Assembly (NCBI GenBank): GCA_022571135.1
Contig: JACZYK010000090.1
Span: 1-9,036 of the forward strand
DNA: 9,036 nt
Direction: 5' to 3'
Source: Bacteroidota bacterium
Lineage (GTDB): Bacteria > Bacteroidota > Rhodothermia > Rhodothermales > UBA10348
In this document: in pieces, positions 1 through 6,470 of the stretch
Layout of the letters: every line of letters starts with the position of its first letter
Position numbering within the stretch: the stretch's first letter is position 1
The notes under the pieces: generated by a model
The model's input: only the letters and a program-made list of their open reading frames with translations
The model's database searches: none
What the model was told of the DNA's origin: nothing
Made by a program: the position numbers and the translations under genes

Positions 1-393
1 TGACGGCGTCCGCGTAAGCTTGACGCAGTAGTCGAGCATAGAAATCAGTTTTTCAGACAGGTCGGCCGACCGGTAATCGTCGATCACACGGGCGATTCGA
101 TCGTCGTCCTTCCAGTAGTGATTGAGCGCTTGAGCATGATGACTGATACAGTAGCGACAGTCGTTCGTCGCAGACACTACGGTAGCGATCAATTCCCTGT
201 CCGAACGTTTCAGATCGAGCCTCCCGAAAACCGTCGACATATACAGTTCGAAATGGGCCTGCATCGCCGGTGGATTGAGCGAGTGAATACGCATGATGTT
301 CGAGAGCTTTCCTCTCGAACTGACCACCTGGTCGTATGCGTCTTTCAGCTCAGGGGTCGCCTCTGACTCGGGAATTGTTTCTATCCACGCCAT
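1..393 (-). CDS. AhpD-like / carboxymuconolactone decarboxylase family peroxidase-related protein (3' end cut by window edge)
   Basis: Reading the minus strand from ATG at 393-391 gives 131 codons open to the window edge, beginning MAWIETIPESEATPELKDAY. The family signature is visible at about residues 85-95: CRYCISHH, a CxxC pair followed by His, preceded by a helix containing RELIATVVSATNDC. In AhpD-type proteins these residues form a peroxidatic thiol pair and proton relay that reduces hydroperoxides. The N-terminus (MAWIETIP...ELKDAY) resembles the uncharacterised peroxidase-related subfamily rather than classical AhpD, so the physiological substrate is unknown. No strong Shine-Dalgarno sequence precedes the start. 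The gene lies 79 bp downstream of the L-2-hydroxyglutarate oxidase gene on the same strand and could be co-transcribed with it. The C-terminus is missing, so total length cannot be judged. Confidence 0.85.
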   Translation of the reverse strand, partial: MAWIETIPESEATPELKDAYDQVVSSRGKLSNIMRIHSLNPPAMQAHFELYMSTVFGRLDLKRSDRELIATVVSATNDCRYCISHHAQALNHYWKDDDRIARVIDDYRSADLSEKLISMLDYCVKLTRTPS

Positions 394-416
394 AGCGGTT
401 TTATTACTGGGTTGAG

Positions 417-422
417 AATATA
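417..422 (-). promoter_or_regulatory. possible -10 element for the AhpD-like gene
   Basis: On the minus strand the hexamer TATATT lies 24-29 nt upstream of the ATG at 393, in an AT-rich part of the 79-bp intergenic gap. The expected -35 position holds no good match to TTGACA, so this is only a weak promoter candidate. Confidence 0.25.
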
Positions 423-453
423 TCAGTACGAAAAATCCGACTGACCTACTATC

Positions 454-471
454 GGTTCGATTCGGTGAACC
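454..471 (-). terminator. weak hairpin just after the hydroxyglutarate oxidase gene
   Basis: An inverted repeat GGTTC / GAACC with an 8-nt loop begins immediately after the TAA stop at 475-473 on the minus strand. No T-run follows directly; a TTTTT tract lies about 18 nt further on. It may attenuate transcription into the AhpD-like gene, but it is short and could be chance. Confidence 0.25.
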
Positions 472-472
472 T

Positions 473-1669
473 TTACGAGAAGCGCGACGCCACGCGCTCG
501 CATATGAGCTGTCCGATTCTTAATCCTGCTGTCGCGGCAGGGGAAGGAGCATTACAGACGTTCACCACCCGGTCCGACTCGATGATGAGAAAATCGTCCA
601 CGAGTTCTCCATTTCTGTCCAAAGCCTGGGCTCGAATCCCAGATCTCGAACGCACGATATCGTCTTGGGTAATCGACGGAACGAGCCGCTGCAGCGCGCG
701 GAGATAGCGTTTCTTAGAAAGCGTCTTCGCCATCTCGGCGATCCCCTGCCGCCAGTGTTTACGGACCATTGTCCAAAATCCTCTGAATCGGAGGATCTCC
801 ATCATATCCTTCATCTCGACCGGAATCAGGGAATAACCCTCTCGGCCAGTGGCCAGAACTGCATTCGGACCGCATTCGACTCGTCCGTCCAGCATCCGCG
901 TGAAGTGGACGCCCAGAAACGGGTAATCGGGATCCGGGACCGGGTAAATGAGATTGTTACAGAGATGGCGAGCTTCCTCTCTCAATTCGTAGTAGACGCC
1001 GCGGAACGGAATAATCTGAAATGTCGGCTCCTCTCCCGCCATGCGCGCAATCCGATCCGAGTACAGCCCGGCGCAGTTAACAACGAGCGTCGCCTCGATC
1101 TCTCCGGCTGAAGTCTGGACTACGCTGTGGTCGGAGCGTGGCTCGATGGCAATAACCTCGGCATTCGTCAAAATCTCGTGATCCCGTTCTCGAACGAGGT
1201 CTGCCAATCGAAGACAGACGCTCCTGAAATCGATAATTCCTGCGTCCGGTACCCGGATCCCTGCAATGCCCCGAACGTGCGGCTCCAATTCGGCCAGTTC
1301 GTCCGGGTCGACCGGATTGCATCTAATTCCGTTCTGGACTCCGCGCTGCAGTATGGCATGCAGGCGGGTTATTTCATCGTCGCTTACGGCAACGATGACC
1401 TTGCCGCAGATCTCGTAATCGATTCCTTCACGATCACAGAATTCGAGGAGCTGCCGGCGCCCTACCCGGCAGTTCTCGGCCTTTTGCGAGCCGGGCGTGT
1501 AGTAAATACCCGAGTGAATGACGCCCGAATTCCGACCGGTCTGATGCGTACCCAGATCGCTTTCCTTCTCGATTACGATGAGCTTACGGATCGCCGGATT
1601 GTCCGCCAGACGATACGCCGTCGCACAGCCCAGGATACCCCCTCCGATGATCGCGACATCGTATTTCAT
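473..1669 (-). CDS. lhgO: L-2-hydroxyglutarate oxidase, FAD-dependent (LhgO/YgaF-like)
   Basis: The 398-residue protein is close to the usual family length (about 400). It belongs to the DAO-type FAD oxidoreductases. The dinucleotide-binding motif GGGILG is at residues 9-14, and the acidic residue ending beta-2 is in VIEKE (about 32-36). The family-typical segment TGRNSGVIHSGIYY spans residues 44-57. The C-terminal segment with GIRAQA and NAPSPAATAGLRIG matches the FAD-closing region of LhgO proteins. These enzymes oxidise L-2-hydroxyglutarate to 2-oxoglutarate, usually passing electrons to the membrane quinone pool, and so repair or recycle a metabolic by-product. The gene starts 21 bp after the aminotransferase stop codon, so the two are probably one transcript. 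The ATG at 1669 is supported because the Rossmann strand begins within three residues. Assignment to LhgO is by overall pattern; a related glycerol- or malate-type oxidase is less likely. Confidence 0.88.
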   Translation of the reverse strand: MKYDVAIIGGGILGCATAYRLADNPAIRKLIVIEKESDLGTHQTGRNSGVIHSGIYYTPGSQKAENCRVGRRQLLEFCDREGIDYEICGKVIVAVSDDEITRLHAILQRGVQNGIRCNPVDPDELAELEPHVRGIAGIRVPDAGIIDFRSVCLRLADLVRERDHEILTNAEVIAIEPRSDHSVVQTSAGEIEATLVVNCAGLYSDRIARMAGEEPTFQIIPFRGVYYELREEARHLCNNLIYPVPDPDYPFLGVHFTRMLDGRVECGPNAVLATGREGYSLIPVEMKDMMEILRFRGFWTMVRKHWRQGIAEMAKTLSKKRYLRALQRLVPSITQDDIVRSRSGIRAQALDRNGELVDDFLIIESDRVVNVCNAPSPAATAGLRIGQLICERVASRFS

Positions 1670-1690
1670 GAATCGTGCGGGTCGCTCAGG

Positions 1691-2998
1691 CTAAAAATAT
1701 TTCTCCGGTAGACCGCTCTGGATGACATGTTCCATCGCGTCGATAAATCGATCGAGCTCTTCGAGCGTCGTATAGACGTTCGGTGTGATGCGCAATCCCT
1801 CGAAGTCTGCGTGTTTAATGGGCGTCACGATAATCCTGTGTTGGTCCCAGAGATAACAGCCGATCTTGCCCGAGTCGATGCCTTTGACCTGAACCACTCC
1901 AATTCCGCAGGAGAATTCAGGCTTCAGGCTCGTGTGCAGAACGACAAGGTCGTGCTCCAGAAGGGGCTTCGCCCAGTATTCCATGAGATATCGGAGCCGT
2001 TCTTCCTTGTTCTTCGCACCGATACCTTCGTGGAAGGTCAGGGCGTCGGCTATCGCATTGTGATTGGCCGCTGGATGCGTACCTATCTCCTCGAATTTTC
2101 GAATGTTATCGTCCTGGCTCTCGGCCGCGGCCATCATCGGCCAGAGGTCCTTGATCTTGTTCTTGCGGACATACAACATGCCCGTGCCGTGTGGAGCGAA
2201 CAACCATTTATGCAGACTCGTGGCGTAGTAGTCGCAGTCCAGATCCTCATGGGTGAATTCCCAGTGTGCGAACGAGTGGGCGCCATCCACGATCACAGGG
2301 ATGTCGTATTTGCGCGCCATCCGGACGACACCTTTGACGTTGAGGATCTGGCCCGTGATGTTCACGATATGGCACATCAAGATCATCTTGGTCCGTGGCG
2401 TGATGTTGCGCTCGAACAGCCGGACGATTTCCTCGGGATCCTCGGATGGAATGGGAATCGGAAACTGGTGCATCACGATCCCCTCGCGCCGCTCCCGCTG
2501 CTTGAACGTGGTGATCATTCGCCCATAATCGTGCGTCGTCGTCAACACCTCGTCTCCGCGCTTCAGATCGATTCCCAACTGGCAAATCTGTAATCCTTCG
2601 GACGCGTTTCGGGTGAAAGCAATTTCTTCTGCGTCGCACCCGAAATTGCGAGCGATCCGCTGACGAACGCCTTCCAGCTGCGGCTCTAGGATGCGCCACA
2701 TCGTGTATACGGGGGCCTCGTTCGAATAGTCCAGGTACCGTTTCATGGCGGCCTGGACGGATGCGGGCGCTGGACTCACGCCCCCGTTATTCAGATTGAC
2801 GAGCGAGCGATCCACCGTGAACGCCTGCTGTATCTCTCTCCAGAACGACTCGTCGCGAGCGATTTCTCTCGGCGTTCCAGAAAAGGATGAAAGCGTCTCA
2901 AACAGACGCGGAAAAGATATGGGATCCAGGGTGGCGACTGCCATTGTCGCCGCGGCGGGGCGGCCAAGCGCCCCGAAAAACTGTCGACGCGAGTACAT
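1691..2998 (-). CDS. Tat-signal class V aminotransferase-fold PLP enzyme (isopenicillin N epimerase-like)
   Basis: The 435-residue protein starts with an apparent twin-arginine signal, SRRQFF at residues 3-8, followed by an Ala-rich hydrophobic stretch (about 9-24). The mature part is a fold-type I PLP enzyme of the class V/NifS-CsdA-CefD superfamily. NLNNGGVSPAP (about 68-78) is the substrate-side loop, IVDGAHSFAH has the cofactor Asp at 238, and SLHKWL carries the likely Schiff-base Lys at 264. In this group substrates include amino acids (epimerisation, beta-elimination, desulfuration), and close relatives are named isopenicillin N epimerase-like without proven function. No Cys-rich desulfurase loop is apparent, so cysteine desulfurase is not favoured. 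It is first in a likely operon with the hydroxyglutarate oxidase gene. The start gives a well-placed Tat motif; no Shine-Dalgarno sequence is seen. Export, if real, would be of the folded holoenzyme with PLP bound. Confidence 0.85.
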   Translation of the reverse strand: MYSRRQFFGALGRPAAATMAVATLDPISFPRLFETLSSFSGTPREIARDESFWREIQQAFTVDRSLVNLNNGGVSPAPASVQAAMKRYLDYSNEAPVYTMWRILEPQLEGVRQRIARNFGCDAEEIAFTRNASEGLQICQLGIDLKRGDEVLTTTHDYGRMITTFKQRERREGIVMHQFPIPIPSEDPEEIVRLFERNITPRTKMILMCHIVNITGQILNVKGVVRMARKYDIPVIVDGAHSFAHWEFTHEDLDCDYYATSLHKWLFAPHGTGMLYVRKNKIKDLWPMMAAAESQDDNIRKFEEIGTHPAANHNAIADALTFHEGIGAKNKEERLRYLMEYWAKPLLEHDLVVLHTSLKPEFSCGIGVVQVKGIDSGKIGCYLWDQHRIIVTPIKHADFEGLRITPNVYTTLEELDRFIDAMEHVIQSGLPEKYF

Positions 2999-3040
2999 GA
3001 CCGGAGACGTATGAATGTGGATGTTGCCTAGTACGCCTAA

Positions 3041-3058
3041 AGGTAAACGATTTTACCT
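3041..3058. promoter_or_regulatory. candidate operator upstream of the aminotransferase-oxidase operon
   Basis: AGGTAAA-CGAT-TTTACCT is a perfect 7-bp inverted repeat with a 4-nt spacer. Its near edge is 42 bp upstream of the start codon at 2998, where promoter or operator elements would be expected. The sequence suggests a dimeric transcription factor site; the regulator family cannot be named from the sequence. Confidence 0.4.
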
Positions 3059-3085
3059 GAGTAAAAGCCTCCGCCGCCCGGATAA

Positions 3086-3137
3086 TTGGGGCCTGTTAAC
3101 GCTAGATGAAAGCGCCCTGTAGCCGCCTGAGAACGGG
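3086..3137 (+). repeat. local repeat of about 50 bp, copy A (inverted relative to copies B and C)
   Basis: Read on the plus strand, this 52-nt segment matches the reverse complement of 3696-3746 at about 45 of 51 aligned positions, with one extra G. Shared blocks are GCCTGTTAAC, TGAAAG and CCTGTAGCCGC. Like the other copies it contains a phrase reading G-x-V-N-x-x-stop on its forward strand. It ends in GAACGGG, after which similarity to copy B stops. Confidence 0.75.
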
Positions 3138-3199
3138 CGAACCAAGGCGCAGGAGAGAATCTCGGTGAAATCAAATGAACGACGATCAACACAGCGTGG

Positions 3200-3216
3200 C
3201 CCGTTTACAGGCGCTA
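3200..3216 (-). repeat. local repeat copy C, first part (interrupted)
   Basis: CCCGTTTACAGGCGCTA on the plus strand matches the first 18 bases of copy B (3696-3713) with two substitutions and one missing G. The match breaks at 3216 and resumes at 3322 exactly where copy B continues, so these two blocks are best read as one repeat copy split by 105 bp. Confidence 0.6.
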
Positions 3217-3321
3217 CCCGCAGGGCCGGATCTATTTTTTCACCCAGCAGCGTTATCAGACGCTTGTGTAACGTTGTTACACTGTGTGTCTTCTGCCTTG
3301 CTGGACAAAAATAGCCGCGGG
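3217..3321. mobile_element. 105-bp palindromic insert splitting a repeat copy (MITE-like or structured RNA domain)
   Basis: The segment starts CCCGC and ends GCGGG, a perfect 5-bp terminal inverted repeat. Inside are nested inverted repeats: CTATTTTT (3232-3239) with AAAAATAG (3307-3314), and CCAGC (3244-3248) with GCTGG (3300-3304). Within that come two adjacent hairpins: AGCGT/ACGCT (3249-3264) and GTGTAAC-GTT-GTTACAC (3266-3282). It separates two halves of a repeat found uninterrupted at 3696-3746, which is the footprint of an insertion. No target-site duplication is obvious and no protein is encoded. A structured RNA or a protein-binding palindrome remains possible. Confidence 0.5.
3266..3282. 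promoter_or_regulatory. perfect palindrome GTGTAAC-GTT-GTTACAC
   Basis: This 17-bp dyad with 7-bp perfect arms is the strongest short palindrome in the window. It has the size and symmetry of a dimeric repressor operator, but it is also one arm of the nested hairpin array in the 105-bp insert and may serve structure instead. Confidence 0.4.
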
Positions 3322-3348
3322 CAGGACGGCTTCAGGTAGCGTTAACAG
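3322..3348 (-). repeat. local repeat copy C, second part
   Basis: The 27-nt plus-strand block starting CAGGAC and ending GTTAACAG aligns without gaps to 3714-3740 in copy B with about five mismatches. It also pairs with copy A in inverted orientation. Read on the minus strand it gives G-S-V-N-A-T-stop, parallel to the valS terminus G-P-V-N-T-S-stop. Confidence 0.65.
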
Positions 3349-3350
3349 AA

Positions 3351-3380
3351 CCTAAGGACATGAAGGGAGGAGTCCTCAGG
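3351..3380 (-). terminator. hairpin over the stop codon of the small membrane protein gene
   Basis: CCTAAGGAC and GTCCTCAGG form 9-bp arms with one mismatch and a 12-nt loop. The arm nearest the gene includes the TGA stop at 3378-3376. There is no T-tract, so intrinsic termination is uncertain; it may be a transcript-end stabilising structure. Confidence 0.3.
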
Positions 3381-3558
3381 ACACACTTATAAGCTCTTCT
3401 CCGTGATTCGGAATATCGGGGGCGTAATAGGCGGAAACGTGCCGGCCCAGGAGGATAATCGCGACCATCATAACCACGAATAAGAGCGTGGCAAACAAGG
3501 GAATACGATAGGCGTCCTCCAATGCCTGTTCCGGGCGTATGTCGCTGCGTCGCTCCAC
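3376..3558 (-). CDS. small single-helix membrane protein, unknown function
   Basis: A 60-residue reading frame starts at GTG 3558 on the minus strand. It has a charged N-terminus (MERRSDIRPEQALEDAY), one clear transmembrane helix at about residues 20-41 (PLFATLLFVVMMVAIILL), then a short tail ending in HGEELISVS. I recognise no family. A lone helix with a short tail recalls accessory subunits of membrane complexes, but nothing nearby identifies a partner. No Shine-Dalgarno sequence is evident, and the frame stays open upstream without an ATG. It lies downstream of valS on the same strand, within a repeat-rich region, with a hairpin on its stop codon. The helix and the absence of a better frame support a real gene; the short length leaves doubt. 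Confidence 0.5.
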   Translation of the reverse strand: MERRSDIRPEQALEDAYRIPLFATLLFVVMMVAIILLGRHVSAYYAPDIPNHGEELISVS

Positions 3559-3695
3559 GGTGGAAATTGGGCGTATCCTGAAAAATTGTAGTCCGATCCG
3601 TAAAAGGGTACGAAAAAAAATTCAAAAGTCTCCCCCCTCAGCGGCATCATGGGACGAGCAACGATCCGCGCGAGATCGGTTATACGCATCAGGGG

Positions 3696-3746
3696 CCCGT
3701 TCACATGCGGCTACAGGACTCTTTCAGCTAGTGTTAACAGGCCCAA
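3696..3746 (-). repeat. local repeat copy B, overlapping the 3' end of valS
   Basis: This uninterrupted copy covers the last codons and stop of valyl-tRNA synthetase and about 28 bp beyond. It is about 88 percent identical by hand alignment to copy A in inverted orientation. Either the valS terminus seeded the copies, or the repeat landed at the gene end and now supplies the last residues and stop. Confidence 0.7.
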
Positions 3747-6396
3747 GTTCTTCAAGACTTGCTCTCAGGCGGTCCAGCTCGTGTGAGATATCGATCTCTT
3801 TTTGCCGCTCCCGATCAACCACTTCCGTCGGAGCCCTCGAGACGAATTGTTCGTTCTGGAGTTTCCGCTCTACTGCGCCTCTAAACTTCTCTTTCTGGTC
3901 GATTTCTTTCCTTAGTCGGTCCCTTTCGACCTCGAGATCGATCATACCGGCAAGGGGAACGAAAACCTGATTTTTTCCAACGACGATGGAAGCGCTCGCC
4001 GGAGGCCTCGTTGCGGCGGTCTCAACCTTGAGATCCGTCACCTTGGCAAGCTTGGCGAAGTAGTTATCGTGCTCCCTCATCGCCGACAGGAGATCTTCCT
4101 GATCGTGCTCGATACTGAGCGTCGCCGTAATGCTCTTGCCAGGCGGCACGTTGTACTTGCTCTTGACGTTTCGAATTCCGGAGATCATCTCCTGCATCAC
4201 CGAAAACACATTCCCGGCTTCGATGTCCACTTCATCGGGGTTCGATAGCGGCCAGTCGGCCATCATGCAGACCTCTCCCTTCTGCCTCGGTCTGAGTTTC
4301 GACCAGAGTTCTTCCGTGATGAACGGCATGAACGGATGCAGCAGTTTCAGCATATTTTCGAACAGCTCGAGGGCCAGAGCAATCTTCTCCTCATCCATCT
4401 CCTCCCCGAACGGAGGCTTGATCAGCTCCAGATACCAATCGCAGTAGTCTCCCCAGAAAAGAGTGTAAATCCTGGTCAAAGCGTCGTTGAGCCGGTATCG
4501 GTCTAGGTCTTCATTGATGTTCACAATACTCTGGTTGAGACGCGTGAGCATCCACTGCTCGACCAGGTCCAGATCGGCAAATGAGCTAGTGCGACGGTAT
4601 TGCCGTCCGTCCTCCATGAACTGCCCGAATACGTTGAAGGCATTCCAGATCTTGTTCGCAAAGTTGCGCCCCATCTCGAACTTCGTCGGATCGAGCTTTA
4701 TATCCTGTCCCTGGGCGCACAGTATGGTCAGGCAGAAGCGTACGGCGTCCGCTCCGTACTGCTCGGTCATGTCCAGCGGATCGATCCCATTTCCGAGGCT
4801 TTTCGACATCCACCGGCCGAGCTTGTCCTTGATCATGCCGGTGATAAAAATGTCCGCATAGGGCGGTTTTCCCATGAAATGCAGCCCGGCCATGATCATC
4901 CGGGCTATCCAGAAAAACAGAATGTCGTATCCGGATACCAGGACAGTCCCTGGATAGAAGTAATCCAGATCTTCGGTCTTCTCCGGCCAGCCCAGGGTCG
5001 CGAAGGGCCAGAGCCAGGACGAAAACCACGTATCCAATACGTCCTCGTCCTGCACCATTCCCGACTCCGGCTGTTCGATCGAGACCACGAATTCCCGCGT
5101 CTCGTCTACTTCCCCCTCGTCAGTCGTATAGTACCAGACCGGTATCCTGTGTCCCCACCATAGCTGCCGGGAAATCGTCCAGTCGCGAATGTCCTCGAGC
5201 CAGCGGAAATATTCGTTCTCCCAACGCTTGGGATAGAATTTGACCTCCCCGCTTCGCACGACCTCAAGGGCTGGTTCGGCGAGGGGTTTCATCTTCACGA
5301 ACCACTGCCTGGAGATCAGCGGCTCGATGACGGCCTTGGACCGGTGCGAGATGGGAACCGTGCCCTTGTAGGGCTCTATTTTTTCGAGCAACCCCTCCGA
5401 TTCCAGGTCCGCTACGATCTTTTTTCTGGCCTCGAAGCGATCCATCCCGGCGTAGGCGTAACCCTCTTCATTGAGGGTCCCGTCGAGGTTCATGATGTTG
5501 ATTGAAGCCAGGCCGTGCTTCGCTCCGATATCAAAATCGTTCTTGTCGTGGGCGGGCGTAATCTTCAGCGCCCCGGCACCGAAATCACTCTTGACGTACT
5601 CGTCTGCAATGATCGGGATTTCCCGGTCGGTCAGTGGAAGTCTTACCGTCTGTCCGACCAGATCCGAATACCGCTCGTCTTCCGGATGGACGGCAACCGC
5701 GGTATCTCCCAGCATGGTCTCGGGGCGCGTAGTTGCAATAGTGATATGTCCGTCTCCGGACGAGAGCGGATAGCGGATGTACCACAGGTGCCCGTCGCGC
5801 TCAATGTTGTCAACCTCCTCGTCGGACAGAGCGGTTTGATCGACAGGGCACCAGTTGATCAGGTAGCTACCTCGGTAGACAAGCCCCTCTTCATACAGCC
5901 GGACGAAAACCTCCTGGACGGCACGGGAAAATCCATCGTCCATGGTAAAGCGTTCCTTCGACCAATCGCAGGAATCCCCGAGCCGGCGTTTTTGTTTGAG
6001 AATGATGTCGCCGTATTTTTCTTTCCAATCCCAGACCCTGTCGATGAAGGCCTCTCGACCGAGATCGTGACGGGTTTTTCCTTCCTCCTCGATGAGCGTC
6101 TTTTCGACGACGTTCTGCGTGGCGATCCCAGCGTGATCCATTCCCGGAAGCCAGAGTGCTTCATAGCCCTGCATACGCCGGATCCGAGTCAGGGCATCCT
6201 GGATGGTATCCTGCAGAGCATGTCCCATGTGCAACCTGCCGGTAACGTTCGGCGGGGGCATCACAATCACGTGGGCTTTCTTGTCCGGGTTGGGCCTGGT
6301 CTGAAAGAGGTTGTTCTCCTCCCAGTACTTGTACCATTTTCCTTCGATCGCTTTCGGATCGTAGGTCGATCGCCTGGCTGGGTTCGAAGACGACAT
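3724..6396 (-). CDS. valS: valyl-tRNA synthetase
   Basis: This cytoplasmic class Ia synthetase charges tRNA-Val. With the start at ATG 6396 the protein has 890 residues, normal for bacterial ValRS. The HIGH-type motif HMGH is at 56-59 after PPPNVTGR. The CP1 editing domain spans about 200-345 and includes TTRPETMLGDTAVAVHP and ITPAHDKNDFDIG. The second catalytic motif is MSKSLGN at 530-536, followed by the helical tRNA-binding domain. A C-terminal coiled coil (about 825-887) is rich in Glu, Lys and Arg. An upstream in-frame GTG at 6480 would add 28 residues (SAHRFRPVPDGG...). That extension lies in repeat and hairpin DNA and precedes the conserved start of the family (TYDPKAIEGKWYKYWEE), so it was not used. 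The position before MSKS is Trp rather than Lys. The last residues, GPVNTS, lie in a locally repeated sequence. Confidence 0.97.
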   Translation of the reverse strand: MSSSNPARRSTYDPKAIEGKWYKYWEENNLFQTRPNPDKKAHVIVMPPPNVTGRLHMGHALQDTIQDALTRIRRMQGYEALWLPGMDHAGIATQNVVEKTLIEEEGKTRHDLGREAFIDRVWDWKEKYGDIILKQKRRLGDSCDWSKERFTMDDGFSRAVQEVFVRLYEEGLVYRGSYLINWCPVDQTALSDEEVDNIERDGHLWYIRYPLSSGDGHITIATTRPETMLGDTAVAVHPEDERYSDLVGQTVRLPLTDREIPIIADEYVKSDFGAGALKITPAHDKNDFDIGAKHGLASINIMNLDGTLNEEGYAYAGMDRFEARKKIVADLESEGLLEKIEPYKGTVPISHRSKAVIEPLISRQWFVKMKPLAEPALEVVRSGEVKFYPKRWENEYFRWLEDIRDWTISRQLWWGHRIPVWYYTTDEGEVDETREFVVSIEQPESGMVQDEDVLDTWFSSWLWPFATLGWPEKTEDLDYFYPGTVLVSGYDILFFWIARMIMAGLHFMGKPPYADIFITGMIKDKLGRWMSKSLGNGIDPLDMTEQYGADAVRFCLTILCAQGQDIKLDPTKFEMGRNFANKIWNAFNVFGQFMEDGRQYRRTSSFADLDLVEQWMLTRLNQSIVNINEDLDRYRLNDALTRIYTLFWGDYCDWYLELIKPPFGEEMDEEKIALALELFENMLKLLHPFMPFITEELWSKLRPRQKGEVCMMADWPLSNPDEVDIEAGNVFSVMQEMISGIRNVKSKYNVPPGKSITATLSIEHDQEDLLSAMREHDNYFAKLAKVTDLKVETAATRPPASASIVVGKNQVFVPLAGMIDLEVERDRLRKEIDQKEKFRGAVERKLQNEQFVSRAPTEVVDRERQKEIDISHELDRLRASLEELGPVNTS

Positions 6397-6438
6397 ATGA
6401 AATATCCGTTTATAAGGTACCCATGCTTGCCGCTTCCA

Positions 6439-6470
6439 CCGACCCCCGTCGGGTACCGGTCGAAACCGGT
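6439..6470. other. two small hairpins in the valS leader
   Basis: CCGAC-CCCC-GTCGG (6439-6452) is followed by ACCGGT-CGAA-ACCGGT (6455-6470), both perfect inverted repeats, about 45-75 nt upstream of the valS start. The second is the best-paired version of the core found in every 37-bp tandem unit. No T-box features are seen. Confidence 0.4.

Larger units (their letters stand above)
3001..3375. other. structured non-coding region between two minus-strand transcription units
   Basis: No credible protein-coding gene is visible here. The stretch holds a possible operator (3041-3058), copy A of a local repeat of about 50 bp (3086-3137), the split copy C (3200-3216 and 3322-3348) and, between its halves, a 105-bp palindromic insert (3217-3321). 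Copies A and C face each other, so the region could fold as one large imperfect hairpin in DNA or RNA. Confidence 0.6.

Noticed and set aside
1727..2593. 288-residue plus-strand open frame opposite the aminotransferase gene
   Set aside because: The opposite strand has clear PLP-enzyme motifs over the same bases; this frame has no signature.
3090..3200. TPP or cobalamin riboswitch (a CTGAGA and a CGGTGAAA-like phrase are present)
   Set aside because: The other conserved cores of these riboswitches are missing, and no matching downstream gene is correctly oriented.
3662..3678. CGATC/GATCG hairpin as the valS terminator
   Set aside because: The stem is only 5 bp and no T-run follows on the minus strand within a usable distance.
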